64,000 nt of DNA from Lachnospiraceae bacterium MC2017 (GCA_000701625.1 JNJK01000014.1:1-64000), one strand, 5' to 3'; shown: positions 8,032 to 16,334, counted from the stretch's first letter. Program-made: numbers and translations. The notes: generated by a model from the sequence alone, not told the origin.

Positions 8032-9188
8032 AAAAAAGGGTAATAGCATTAACATTCCTGTGCGCATCTTTTCTGATTGGATGTACTCATGATAGTGCGA
8101 ACGTGTCCAAAATGAACACCGTTTCTCCTTCGAATATACTTGTAACAGAAGAAAAGATAGTAGAACGGGATATAACTGAATATGCAGCTAAGAAAGCTGC
8201 TTCAAAAAGCATAGATGGTGTCGTTCTGTCTGATAAAGAGATCCTTTCCAAAGAGGAACGTATAGAAAAGGCCGAGGAAACGAGAAAAAGACTTGTTGAA
8301 AGCCACAAAACAAAAACTCTTATCAAAAAAGAAAAGACTGTTTCTGAAAATAGGGAAGAATCGAAGGATCCTAAAACAATCTATGTAGATTATGAAGATT
8401 ATTATGATTCCATTATACGCAGCGATGATTCGGAAGAGCACTCTGATGAAAATGAGGAAGATTTTGAAACAGAGGATGAGACGCATCTTGACAATATAGA
8501 AGATTCTGAAGACACAGACACTGATAGTAACGAAAAAGATTACAGTGGAGTCGATTTCCTCAATCTTGACTATGATAAACAGCAGAGAAGAGCCAATCCT
8601 GAATTTTACAAGACAGGAGAATACTTTAATCAGGGTGTAAATAGTGATGATTATCAGGGAACGTGTGGCGAAGCAGCACTGGCAACAATAATGAACTCCC
8701 TGTTTAATACTACGGTATATACCGAGAATGCAGTGCTCCAGTTCACAAAGGGAAAAGCTCTTTGCGGAGCAAACGGAGCAATGACAGGCGTTCAGATCAA
8801 GAATACAGCAATGGAGATCGGAAATGTCACAGGAGACATGGTTGAGTCATATACAACGGAAATGGCAGGAATACCGGAACCGGATGAACTTGGACCGATG
8901 CTTACGGACAAAAAGAAAGCAATAATCCTATTGGACAGTTATCTGTTATGGGGCGCAGATCCGAATGTAGTTGCTGCATCCGGAGACAGGTATTACACAT
9001 CAAATCACTGGTTGGTATTAAAAAGCGCAACATATGATAAAAATGGACACGTTTCGGGATTTAATATAGTTGATTCATCTGGATTTGGGGCATCGTATTT
9101 ATCGGTTGATCAGTATGTCAGTTATACATATGGACCGACAGGAAGAGAGGGACTAACACCTGTATGTGTATTCGTCAGCAGAAAATGA
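8028..9188 (+). CDS. Lipoprotein with C39-like cysteine peptidase domain
   Basis: Start TTG 8028 (AGAAAGG nine bases upstream); a TTG at 8022 is the alternative. The N-terminus has a lipoprotein signal (MKKRVIALTFLCASFLIGC; lipobox LIGC, lipidated Cys at residue 19). A long acidic, low-complexity linker follows (to about 175), then a papain-like/C39 fold: catalytic Cys in QGTCGEAAL (about 212), His in NHWLVLKS (about 324) and an Asp in NIVDSSG (about 345). It should sit on the outer face of the membrane and cut or bind a peptide. It lies between a small gene and a multipass membrane protein with overlapping ends, suggesting a joint surface or export function. No substrate is identifiable; an inactive C39-like domain is possible. 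Confidence 0.75.
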   Translation: MKKRVIALTFLCASFLIGCTHDSANVSKMNTVSPSNILVTEEKIVERDITEYAAKKAASKSIDGVVLSDKEILSKEERIEKAEETRKRLVESHKTKTLIKKEKTVSENREESKDPKTIYVDYEDYYDSIIRSDDSEEHSDENEEDFETEDETHLDNIEDSEDTDTDSNEKDYSGVDFLNLDYDKQQRRANPEFYKTGEYFNQGVNSDDYQGTCGEAALATIMNSLFNTTVYTENAVLQFTKGKALCGANGAMTGVQIKNTAMEIGNVTGDMVESYTTEMAGIPEPDELGPMLTDKKKAIILLDSYLLWGADPNVVAASGDRYYTSNHWLVLKSATYDKNGHVSGFNIVDSSGFGASYLSVDQYVSYTYGPTGREGLTPVCVFVSRK

Positions 9189-10705
9189 GCCTAAGAATGA
9201 TACCGAAAAAGAGAGAAGAACAAGGTATGGAGAAAAAACTGTCACTTTTATGCGGCAGTTTTTTTTCTGTAGAGCTGCTTCTATTTATTACCACGATCAT
9301 CATCAGCTTCCCAAGGCTTGTTATAGATAATGACTTCTGGTTCTATCTGTCGCATGGCAGATATATTATGGCTAATGGTCTGTATCCGGGAACAGACCCT
9401 TTTTTGATCCATGAAGGGTTTCAAATGACCTTTCAGAGGTATGCTACAAGCCTGTTATTTTGGAATATATACCGCTTATTCGCAGAGAAGGGTATATTTT
9501 TACTCCTGATACTTTCAAGCTATCTGACGGCATATATTTTATATAAACAGGCTATGTTTGTGAGTAACCGGAATAAGCAGATAAGTCTGCTCACAACAAC
9601 GATCTTGATGTTCTGCATGAAGGATCTTATCGTGACCAGAGCGCAGATGTTCTCAACGCTTTTACTCGGCTTAAGCATATTGTGCCTGGAAAAATATATG
9701 GCAGATCGGAAAAAGCGGTATCTTATCCCTGTTTCATTATCATATTTTCTGATCATTCAATTCCATTCATCCTTATGGCCAATGTTATCAATCTTAGCAG
9801 CGCCGTACTTTGTTGAATTGGCACTTGAATGGAAAAAAGATAAAGATAACGGTTTTAAGGAATTTATACTTTCCGAGCTGACAGGCATCGGTTCGATGAT
9901 CTTAAATCCGTATGGCATAAAGTCTATAGAATATGTTTTTCTTGCCTATGGAACGAAAGAACTTGAGATGATCTCAGAAATGAGAGCAGTATCGATCAAA
10001 AACATGCCGGAAACACTGTTTCTGCTGCTTGTATTAGTCTCATTAATGTGTATGAGACGGGAATGGCTGATAGAGAAAATATCTGGTGTAACAAACATAT
10101 ATGAAGGCAATACAAACGGTATAAGATATATATTCCTGATCGCAGGTTTTGGAATTTTTTCACTGGTTTCAGCAAGAAATATCACAATGATGGCAATGTG
10201 TGCCGGATTTATAATAGCCTTTTTCTTAAAGGATTACAGATTCGGAAAATTGTCTGTTCTCAGAATGGGACTGATATTGACAGCTTTTATGGTTATAGAA
10301 ATATGTTTGCTAAAACCTTCAGTAACATGCTTTTCAAGTATGTACAAAGCCATTGATTATCTTGCTGCATACGAGCAGAGAAACGTTGAAGGTACAGAAA
10401 ATGTTCTGACCTTTACCGGATATAACACAGGAAATTATGCTCAGTATAAAGGAATGAAAACCTACTCTGACGCAAGAGCTGAAGCCGGTATGAACAAAAT
10501 AAACGGAAAAGCGGATACGTTGAAGGAATATTACAATCTGACCAGAGGAATACTGAGTCCAAAGAAATTTATAGAAAAATACAGGTTTGACTTTATGCTT
10601 GTTGAAAATCTGGTGGATCCGGAGCTGTACTGGTATCTCGATTCTGATGAAGGGTACATGAAAGTGTACGATGTGGGAGGATATTCAATCTTTTTTCGAA
10701 AATAG
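9185..10705 (+). CDS. Multipass membrane protein, GT-C glycosyltransferase-like
   Basis: The ATG at 9185 overlaps the previous stop (ATGA); ATG 9227 is the alternative start just before the first membrane helix. The protein has about 9-11 hydrophobic segments. The first extracytoplasmic loop holds DNDFWFYLSHGRYI followed by GLYPGTDPF, like the D-x-W...G...P..DPF signature of GT-C membrane glycosyltransferases. A soluble C-terminal domain follows (YDVGGYSIFFRK end). Acting on lipid-linked sugars is a family inference; the acceptor is unknown. Translational coupling to the peptidase lipoprotein suggests they work together. Its stop codon lies next to the first of the 23-bp repeats. Confidence 0.7.
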   Translation: MSLRMIPKKREEQGMEKKLSLLCGSFFSVELLLFITTIIISFPRLVIDNDFWFYLSHGRYIMANGLYPGTDPFLIHEGFQMTFQRYATSLLFWNIYRLFAEKGIFLLLILSSYLTAYILYKQAMFVSNRNKQISLLTTTILMFCMKDLIVTRAQMFSTLLLGLSILCLEKYMADRKKRYLIPVSLSYFLIIQFHSSLWPMLSILAAPYFVELALEWKKDKDNGFKEFILSELTGIGSMILNPYGIKSIEYVFLAYGTKELEMISEMRAVSIKNMPETLFLLLVLVSLMCMRREWLIEKISGVTNIYEGNTNGIRYIFLIAGFGIFSLVSARNITMMAMCAGFIIAFFLKDYRFGKLSVLRMGLILTAFMVIEICLLKPSVTCFSSMYKAIDYLAAYEQRNVEGTENVLTFTGYNTGNYAQYKGMKTYSDARAEAGMNKINGKADTLKEYYNLTRGILSPKKFIEKYRFDFMLVENLVDPELYWYLDSDEGYMKVYDVGGYSIFFRK

Positions 10706-10831
10706 TTCTTCTTAACATTCGAAAAAACCAAAACAAAATATTCGAAAAAGATAAAATAAAATACTCGAAAAAACAAAAATAGATTACTCGAAAAAACAGA
10801 AATAAAACACTCGAAAAAATATAAATGCCAT
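10694..10831. repeat. Array of 23-bp iteron-like direct repeats
   Basis: Four exact 23-bp units start at 10717, 10740, 10763 and 10786, with a fifth, partial one at 10809. Each begins A(T/C)TCGAAAAA and continues with an A-rich tail. A degenerate unit at 10694 overlaps the end of the preceding gene. The period is about two helical turns, so the TCGA cores lie on one face of the DNA. This fits plasmid iterons or a centromere bound by a dedicated protein. The converging coiled-coil HTH gene (10984-11616) is a candidate binder. No replication initiator gene is recognised nearby. Confidence 0.7.
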
Positions 10832-10983
10832 TGAGTTTTCCCCTTAATAATGTGAGAGGAAAAATAAACCTCAAATTATACTCTGCTTTTACAATCTGAT
10901 ATAAGTTCCGTTAATTTAGTTGATCTATTTCATCTATTTGATATTTTAACCGGAATTATTATACTGAAATGGTCACTGTCGCG

Positions 10984-11616
10984 TTAAATTAATTTTTTCA
11001 GACGGAAAAAGGTTGCCCTGCTTAGGTCAAGAAGCTGCATGATCTGAGCATTGGACTTTCCGGAGAGAAGCAACTTCTCGATCTCGTTGGCTATTGCTTG
11101 CTGCCGTTCAGTTTCTTTGGGTCTTCCTGCCTTTTTTTGGTTAGTCTCAATAATTCTGTGAGTATTTCTAAGACTACGGTTCACAGCTAGTTGTTCTTCT
11201 AATAATGAGACGGTTTCGGAGTGTTCTTTCTGAAGTTCTTTGGATGCTGCTTTTACCTTATTGAGTTCGTCTTCAAGATCCTGGATGATCCTATAATCGG
11301 TAAAAGGCTCTTTTTGGGGATTCCTGCAAAACCAATAGAAGCCGCCATTCCCATCTGGCGCCCATATGTCGTTAAATATACGTTTTCCTCGGCTGTCGCT
11401 GTGATGGACTATTATCCGTCCGGTTTCTCTTTCGGAAACGACCTCAGTCCCTTCGGCATTTAGCATCTGCGTTTTCTCAAATTCTATACATAAATGGTAA
11501 TCTTTAATGACTTTGCTTCGATATCGAAATCCTTCACCTTCTGTAGATTCAAATTCCTTTGGTCTAACAGAATAGGCATCCAGTATCTGATTTAAGATGG
11601 TCTTATTTAACTTCAC
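10984..11616 (-). CDS. Coiled-coil HTH DNA-binding protein, 210 aa
   Basis: Start GTG 11616 (CAGGGG upstream); GTG 11625 is also possible. The N-terminal half is a small alpha/beta domain (FEKTQMLNAEGTEVVSERET; WAPDGNGGFYWFCRNPQKEP). A coiled coil follows (about residues 115-155, rich in Glu, Lys, Leu). The C-terminus has GRPKETERQ and a helix-turn-helix (LLSGKSNAQIMQLLDLSRAT) like the resolvase HTH. It could be a KfrA-like or partition/regulatory protein acting on the adjacent repeats (inference). It is divergent from the gene at 11869. Confidence 0.7.
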   Translation of the reverse strand: MKLNKTILNQILDAYSVRPKEFESTEGEGFRYRSKVIKDYHLCIEFEKTQMLNAEGTEVVSERETGRIIVHHSDSRGKRIFNDIWAPDGNGGFYWFCRNPQKEPFTDYRIIQDLEDELNKVKAASKELQKEHSETVSLLEEQLAVNRSLRNTHRIIETNQKKAGRPKETERQQAIANEIEKLLLSGKSNAQIMQLLDLSRATFFRLKKLI

Positions 11617-11737
11617 CCGTATCACCCCTGATAGTCTCAGAAATATTATTGATACTTATGAGCATAGAGAAAAATTTGCATTGTGGCAAGGGAATTGGAC
11701 AGTTGTTTCGATTTGTATCTCATAAAGAACAATGTAA

Positions 11738-11842
11738 GTGTATACAACATACAAAAATGTGGTATAATACACAAGACAAAAAACGAGAAAAATTTCACAA
11801 AATACTTTCACCGAGCGAACAGCCTGTCCGCTCGGTTTTTTT
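11738..11842 (+). promoter_or_regulatory. Promoter, TATACAA palindrome and attenuator hairpin
   Basis: GTGTATACAA (11738-11747) lies just upstream of an extended -10 TGGTATAAT (TATAAT at 11763-11768). The leader then forms ACCGAGCG/CGCTCGGT (11810-11817 with 11829-11836) followed by T7. The gene on the other side (10984-11616) runs away on the minus strand, so this terminator-like hairpin cannot end an upstream plus-strand gene. It lies between a promoter and the start at 11869. Confidence 0.7.
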
Positions 11843-11868
11843 ATGCTCAAAAATAAGGAGAAAGACTG

Positions 11869-12237
11869 ATGACGGAAGTAAACATCGAAGTAGCAAATGG
11901 ACTTACAATCACTGGTATAAAGAACAGATCCAAGAGCTGTTCGGTATATGTGATCGAGGACGGAGAGAAGAAAGAGTTCAGATCCAACAAAATGACAGTA
12001 ACTGAACTTGAGAAAAATATTTTTAACATTAGAAAGATTGTTGGTGGAATTAAAGAAGTTATTTATTCAGGCGGTCATCCAAAAGAAATGGAAAATGAAA
12101 TACGCAGACTCTCAACACCGGAAAATGTGATGTATGAGCTTAACCTTGCGCTTGGACTCATGCGAGATGAAAAAGAGCATAAGGTTATGAAGGAATGGCG
12201 TAAACGCAGATTTGCTGCAGGACTTCAGATGTATTGA
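11869..12237 (+). CDS. Hypothetical protein, 122 aa
   Basis: ATG 11869 follows AATAAGGAG. The protein begins MTEVNIEVANGLTITGIKN, is alpha/beta then helical, and ends with the basic segment KEWRKRRFAAGLQMY, which may bind nucleic acid. It is expressed behind the attenuator-like leader at 11810-11842. No family recognised. Confidence 0.65.
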   Translation: MTEVNIEVANGLTITGIKNRSKSCSVYVIEDGEKKEFRSNKMTVTELEKNIFNIRKIVGGIKEVIYSGGHPKEMENEIRRLSTPENVMYELNLALGLMRDEKEHKVMKEWRKRRFAAGLQMY

Positions 12238-12277
12238 GAAAAGAAATATATCAAAAAGAAAGTTTTGAGGTTTACCT

Positions 12278-12736
12278 ATGCCAGAAAAAATAAGTGATTG
12301 TCTACCATTTTTCTTTATCGGATTTTTCGTAATGATACTAGCGGTATTCTTTTTATGGATCCAAAATACGTTTATGGGCGACATAAGAATTCCGGAAAAT
12401 CCCGCCTTTGTTAAAGGAACTATCACTGACTATGAAAACCATAGTTATTATAGAGAGGGGGGGATGTTTATGGAAAAGAAAGTGCCCCATTATGTGAAAA
12501 ATTACACCTATTCTTTTGATAATGAAGAATTTCAAGATAAATCTCCGGTTGGTGGAACTACATGGATATCAAAGAATATTACAGTAGTAGTCGATTCAAA
12601 GGATCCTTCGCACAGTATTCCACTTATTGACCTTATGTCAAGCTGGTGGATGTATGGACTTATGTTTTTCTGCGGAGCACTTGGATTCTTTTCAGGTGGA
12701 TATTATATAGTTAAAATTCTTCTTAACCGAAGATAG
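12278..12736 (+). CDS. DUF3592-like membrane protein, 152 aa
   Basis: ATG 12278 follows GAGGTTTACCT. One membrane segment lies at residues about 8-32 and a second near the C-terminus (about 120-145). The loop between holds a beta-rich domain (KGTITDYENHSYYREG; YSFDNEEFQDKSPV; VVVDSKDPSHSIP). This N-helix, beta, C-helix layout, with VVDSKDP in place of VxYDPxNP, fits DUF3592-type proteins. Function unknown. Confidence 0.65.
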   Translation: MPEKISDCLPFFFIGFFVMILAVFFLWIQNTFMGDIRIPENPAFVKGTITDYENHSYYREGGMFMEKKVPHYVKNYTYSFDNEEFQDKSPVGGTTWISKNITVVVDSKDPSHSIPLIDLMSSWWMYGLMFFCGALGFFSGGYYIVKILLNRR

Positions 12737-12804
12737 TGACATATCGAGAAGAAAATCATGCTATAATTAATCGAGATTTTGCACAGAAAAATATCATTCA
12801 GTGG

Positions 12805-12842
12805 AAATGGTTTCTCTTGCCGGAAGAGCGGAGAAGCCATTT
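12805..12842 (+). promoter_or_regulatory. Leader hairpin before gene 12869
   Basis: AAATGGTTTCTC (12805-12816) pairs with GAGAAGCCATTT (12831-12842). The hairpin sits 27 bases before the GTG start; the following T-run is weak. Confidence 0.5.
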
Positions 12843-12868
12843 TGCTATATGGATTTTGGGAGAAACAA

Positions 12869-13306
12869 GTGAATAATAATAATAAAAGGGCAGTCTTTTC
12901 GGTAATAAACGGAGGAAAAAGCACGAATGTTAGAAGTGACTTCCTTCATCCATCACAACAGTCAAATACAGACAAAATCCCGGCATACGCACACTCTGAC
13001 AGGAAAATAGGAGCCGGTGACCTGATCGTGGAGTATTCGGTTCCCTCAGAGTGTATTAACGCTATTCTGGACCTCAAACTCAAGCCAATGGAAAAGAGAA
13101 CGGAAAACGATTACAAGCGTCTTAAAAGCGATAGGGATAAGTTTGAGACTATGGGAGAGAATGAACTGATAAAACTCCTTGATCCGGCAGCCGTAAGATA
13201 CATCTCCAATAACACGAAAGCTGGAAAGAGAAGATCAGATGCCTTCAGATGGGCAGCGAGAGGATTAAATGCTGATGATGCGCTAAGAAAGGCACTTCTG
13301 ATGTGA
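12869..13306 (+). CDS. Hypothetical protein, 145 aa
   Basis: Start GTG 12869 with GGGAGAAACAA upstream; the frame extends to 12779 through the leader hairpin, which is unlikely to be translated. The N-terminus is a flexible, Asn/Ser-rich stretch. The core is VPSECINAILDLKLKPMEKR and the C-terminus is basic (RRSDAFRWAARGLNADDALR). Soluble, unrecognised. A second small gene follows at 13359. Confidence 0.55.
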   Translation: MNNNNKRAVFSVINGGKSTNVRSDFLHPSQQSNTDKIPAYAHSDRKIGAGDLIVEYSVPSECINAILDLKLKPMEKRTENDYKRLKSDRDKFETMGENELIKLLDPAAVRYISNNTKAGKRRSDAFRWAARGLNADDALRKALLM

Positions 13307-13358
13307 CAATTCTCCGATAATGTGAGAAATCCTAATGTTTGCAGATAGGAGAAGGTCG

Positions 13359-13538
13359 ATGGAAAAGAGAGATTATTCAGATTCTCGCAAACCTGAAGCT
13401 TCAGAAAAAAGTGATAATAAAGGAAACAAAAGTATAGTAGACGAGTTGTATGGAATCGCAGCGAATGTTTCGTTGTCAGTAGCGGAAATCCGAAGCGAAA
13501 GGCTTCAAAAACAAATACAACCAAAACCAAAGCCCTAG
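13359..13538 (+). CDS. Small charged protein, 59 aa
   Basis: ATG 13359 is preceded by AGGAGAAGG. The charged small protein has a Lys/Ser/Asn-rich N-terminal half and a helical C-terminal half (DELYGIAANVSLSVAEIRSE). It ends QPKPKP inside the 5' arm of the terminator at 13529-13563. No family recognised. Confidence 0.5.
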   Translation: MEKRDYSDSRKPEASEKSDNKGNKSIVDELYGIAANVSLSVAEIRSERLQKQIQPKPKP

Positions 13539-13563
13539 AGTAGAGAGTGCTCTAGGGCTTTTT
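13529..13563 (+). terminator. Intrinsic terminator (AAAGCCCTAGAG type)
   Basis: AAAGCCCTAGAG pairs with CTCTAGGGCTTT, followed by T. The same stem sequence recurs at 17127-17159 and 63021-63055. Confidence 0.8.
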
Positions 13564-13589
13564 CGATCATAACCAATAATCTCTTGTTG

Positions 13590-13709
13590 ACACCCTATTA
13601 GATAGGGGAAGTATAGTGAACTACTCGGCAATTGAATTGCCGAGCATCTGATGCGCGTTGAAAACATCAACGCAGGTTCAGGGTGCGTCCATAACACCAA
13701 TACTGCTGT
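13590..13709 (-). ncRNA. Putative omega RNA / right end of the TnpB element
   Basis: The 120 bases 3' of tnpB on its coding strand contain the hairpin TGCGTTGATGTTTTCAACGC and the end palindrome at 13624-13644. TnpB proteins of this class use an RNA from exactly this position as guide scaffold (established for the family). The guide would read the sequence beyond the right end, about 13590 downwards. Inferred from position only. Confidence 0.45.
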
Positions 13710-14966
13710 TTAGGCAGCTACTTTTATTACATAAGGTATTTTGATAGACATGGGATCCAGTTCCATGTCTATCTTATTTTTATCCAGATACAGACGCAGG
13801 ATGTTATAAGCACCCACACAGTCTGCGTTCCATGTATTTATCCCGTCCCTGTACAGACCTCTGCATACACGGTTTGACTTCACCGCATGTATTTTATCTA
13901 CCTTTGGCATAAGAGGGCTTGTCTGACTTGAATACGCTTCGCACTGCCCGGCAAGAGTGATACCTTCCAACGCCAGCTTATATTTCAGCATAATGTAGAT
14001 TTTCCTGTAAGGGAGACTGTGTAGTTTCTGATTTGTAACTGCTCCAAAGTTCTTATCCTTGCGTATATTTGTGATATCACCGATCACAACTGTGTTGATA
14101 CTGTTACTGATGCAGTAGTTTACAATGGATCTTGTTACTTTATGCAGATAATCCAGAATTGCATCATTTTTCTTTTTGTACAGACGCAGCACATGCTTTG
14201 AGGGTTTCGGATATTTAACATCTTTCTTCACCTGTATCATCGCCCACTGTCCCTGCACTCTTGCAATCTCTTTATTGTAATAATGGCATAATGAGAGATA
14301 TTTTCTTCCGGCAATAAAAGTATTGCCGTCTGTATCATAGCAAGTCATAAGATTATGCAGTCCCATGTCGATAGACAGATATTTTCCGTTATCATCTAAT
14401 GCCTGAACGTCAGCTATCTCATAAATGACGATGACTTCGCAAAGTCCATTCTCCGGTGGATATATCTTTATCTGTTTAATGGCGTCAGTGTCCTTGAAAA
14501 TCTTATTTTCAAGAAACAGGTATTTGTCACTGATACCATAATTCTCAGACATATAAGACATTAACTGCCTTGGCAGTGATAACCGGATCATATGAGAACC
14601 GGGTTCATGCACGATCGCGTTCTGCATATAAGTTATGGCAATACCGTCATGTTTGAACCTTGGCGGCTTGGGATTTTCAATACCTTTGGATTTTTTCAAT
14701 GCGAAAAATGACTTCCAGGATTTGTCGAGGAGCTTACATACTTCCTGCGCTGTCTGAGAAGGAAGCTGCTTGAACCACATATCATCTTTATGAGCTTTTT
14801 TCTGATAATACCAATCAGGATAATCAACAGAAAGATTCAGTTCCTTATAATGAAGACGCTCATAATTGCAGACATTCCAGAGCTTGTAAGCGGCGTAACA
14901 CATATGACCAATGATGTTGGAATGATCGCTATTCAGTTTTATCCTGGTTTTATGCGACAACAGCAT
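13710..14966 (-). CDS. tnpB: TnpB RNA-guided nuclease (418 aa), variant RuvC
   Basis: ATG 14966 follows TTGAAGGAG. RuvC-I Asp is in YLSIDMGLHN (about 198) and RuvC-III Asp in WNADCVGAYNILR (near the end). At the RuvC-II position the usual ED is replaced by VVIGDITNIRKD; a Glu instead lies further on in QCEAYSSQTS. The zinc-finger CxxC pairs of classical TnpB are missing: that stretch reads SSQTSPLMPKVDK. This is a known TnpB branch with a relocated Glu. The protein should cut DNA using the adjacent RNA (family inference). Confidence 0.85.
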   Translation of the reverse strand: MLLSHKTRIKLNSDHSNIIGHMCYAAYKLWNVCNYERLHYKELNLSVDYPDWYYQKKAHKDDMWFKQLPSQTAQEVCKLLDKSWKSFFALKKSKGIENPKPPRFKHDGIAITYMQNAIVHEPGSHMIRLSLPRQLMSYMSENYGISDKYLFLENKIFKDTDAIKQIKIYPPENGLCEVIVIYEIADVQALDDNGKYLSIDMGLHNLMTCYDTDGNTFIAGRKYLSLCHYYNKEIARVQGQWAMIQVKKDVKYPKPSKHVLRLYKKKNDAILDYLHKVTRSIVNYCISNSINTVVIGDITNIRKDKNFGAVTNQKLHSLPYRKIYIMLKYKLALEGITLAGQCEAYSSQTSPLMPKVDKIHAVKSNRVCRGLYRDGINTWNADCVGAYNILRLYLDKNKIDMELDPMSIKIPYVIKVAA

Positions 14967-14978
14967 ACTTTTACTCCT

Positions 14979-15389
14979 TCAATAAGATTTGCTCTGCTTC
15001 TCAATATATCTGCGGATATTTTCTTCTGAGACTGAGCCTATGGTCTCACAGTAGTACGAATGATTCCAAAGTTCTCCCTTCCATAGTTTTTGACGTATCT
15101 CAGGGAACTGTTCAAAGAGTTTCCTTCCGGTAATGCCTTTTAGATATTTGACTATGGTTGTCACTGACAGTTTTGGCGGAGCTGATACAAAACAATGTAT
15201 GTGATCACCTTCGCCGCACTCAAACAGCTGCACGGTAAATCCCTTTTCCACAGCTATTTCCTGCGCCAGAGTCTTTAGGTAAGTTTCAATTTCTGGTGAT
15301 AGTATTTTCCTTCTGTACTTAACAGACCACACCACATGGTAGTTTATATTACATACAGAAGTACGGTAATGCACAAGATTATCTTTCAT
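14979..15389 (-). CDS. tnpA: TnpA, Y1 HUH transposase
   Basis: I chose the ATG at 15389 (MKDNLVHYRTS); the frame runs 5' to 15458 without an alternative ribosome site. It has the HUH motif in GDHIHCFVSA and the catalytic Tyr in HSYYCETIGSVSEENIRRYI, the hallmarks of IS200/IS605 single-strand transposases (typical length about 130-150). The stop at 14979 lies 12 bases before tnpB. It moves the element as single-stranded DNA between the hairpin ends. Confidence 0.9.
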   Translation of the reverse strand: MKDNLVHYRTSVCNINYHVVWSVKYRRKILSPEIETYLKTLAQEIAVEKGFTVQLFECGEGDHIHCFVSAPPKLSVTTIVKYLKGITGRKLFEQFPEIRQKLWKGELWNHSYYCETIGSVSEENIRRYIEKQSKSY

Positions 15390-15533
15390 ACACATAGTAT
15401 ACCATGGCAAAAGAAAAACGTAAACATTTGTTTGTGGCAAATGTCTACGTTTTCTCACCGGTCGCTTTCATCTCGGTAATTGAATTACCGAGGATTCCCG
15501 CTCTTTATCCTAAACTTCTTAAATCGGAGAGGT

Positions 15534-15881
15534 TCACTCGTTCCAGTAGTCTTCGGTCCCTTGGGATGTGGTTTTTACCCCAAAAAGATCCATCATGAAA
15601 TCTTCACGCTCGTTATAGATATTAACGATATATATACAATCCTGTTCTATCCGGTAGAACACATAATTCTTTGCAACAAAGATACACAAGCAATCCGTAT
15701 CTACTCCATACATATCACGCACAGAAATACCTATTTGCTCGTATTCACGCAATGAACGGACACGGCTACCAATTTCTTTGATAATCTTTTTCCTGACTTC
15801 TCCATTGAACTGAAAGTCAAGATACTTCTTTAGCTCCCGCATCTTTTCGGTATAATCGGGAGAGTACTTTAATTTCTTCAA
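15534..15881 (-). CDS. RelE/ParE-family toxin
   Basis: 115 residues. The fold pattern is that of RelE/ParE: a helical N-terminus (YTEKMRELKKYLDFQFNGEVRKK), then strands ending in IGISVRDMYGVDTDCLCIFVAKNYVFYRIEQDCIYIVNIYNEREDF. The start overlaps the antitoxin stop by four bases (15878-15881). The IS605 left end lies just downstream. Predicted mRNA or gyrase toxin; target not determinable. Confidence 0.8.
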   Translation of the reverse strand: MKKLKYSPDYTEKMRELKKYLDFQFNGEVRKKIIKEIGSRVRSLREYEQIGISVRDMYGVDTDCLCIFVAKNYVFYRIEQDCIYIVNIYNEREDFMMDLFGVKTTSQGTEDYWNE

Positions 15882-16138
15882 TCTATGATCCCCATCTCCC
15901 GATCAAAATCATCCGCATCAATCCAACCTTCACGGTTAGCTCGTGCTTCAGCTCTTCGCAAATCTGCAGCTAGTGATCTGGCCGCTCTTATCCTGTCCAA
16001 TTCATCAGCTTCAGCAACTGTCATGATAGTATATGCACCATGACCATTTCTGGTAAGATAAACACGATTTTTATTATCAACTTCCTTAAGGACTTCTGTG
16101 TAATTCCTTAAATCTGAAATTGGCATTATACTCGGCAT
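15878..16138 (-). CDS. Phd/YefM-family antitoxin
   Basis: 86 residues. The N-terminal DNA-binding part, MPSIMPISDLRNYTEVLKEV then NRVYLTRNGHGAYTIM, fits the Phd/YefM family; the C-terminal part neutralises the toxin. GGAGGTGTG lies before the start at 16138. It precedes the toxin gene, as usual, and should repress its own promoter at the operator around 16209-16226. Confidence 0.85.
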   Translation of the reverse strand: MPSIMPISDLRNYTEVLKEVDNKNRVYLTRNGHGAYTIMTVAEADELDRIRAARSLAADLRRAEARANREGWIDADDFDREMGIID

Positions 16139-16185
16139 ATTTCACACCTCCATCCATTGATTCTTCTATGTGTAAGCCTATAATT

Positions 16186-16226
16186 ATGATACAATACAAA
16201 AAATTTATACGCAAGTATATTTGCGT
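16186..16226 (-). promoter_or_regulatory. Toxin-antitoxin promoter with palindromic operator
   Basis: On the minus strand, TTGCGT (16214-16209), 17 bases, then TATCAT (16191-16186). The palindrome ACGCAA-6-TTGCGT (16209-16226) overlaps the -35 box, and a further TTGCGTG lies at 16233-16239. This fits autorepression by the antitoxin. Confidence 0.7.
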
Positions 16227-16334
16227 GTTAATTTGCGTGCGTTATCATCCTTAATAATCTCGGGTGAAGAGGAAATTAGCAGGTTTACAGGAGATTTTCA
16301 AGTAATTTATTAAGCGATTGCCTTATTGTAGTGC

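Larger units (their letters stand above)
13580..15510 (-). mobile_element. IS200/IS605-type element with TnpA and TnpB
   Basis: The element encodes TnpA (14979-15389) and TnpB (13710-14966) in tandem on the minus strand. Near-identical small palindromic hairpins lie outside them: CTCGGTAATTGAATTACCGAG around 15474-15494 (left end) and CTCGGCAATTGAATTGCCGAG around 13624-13644 (right end). Exact ends were not resolved because these elements make no target duplication. It is inserted downstream of the toxin gene at 15534. Confidence 0.8.

Noticed and set aside
10694-10831. Possible CRISPR array
   Set aside because: The 23-bp units are contiguous without distinct spacers; they are iteron-like repeats.
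11649-12005. Plus-strand frame across the promoter and hairpin at 11.7-11.9 kb
   Set aside because: It reads through the promoter and attenuator and overlaps the better-supported gene at 11869.
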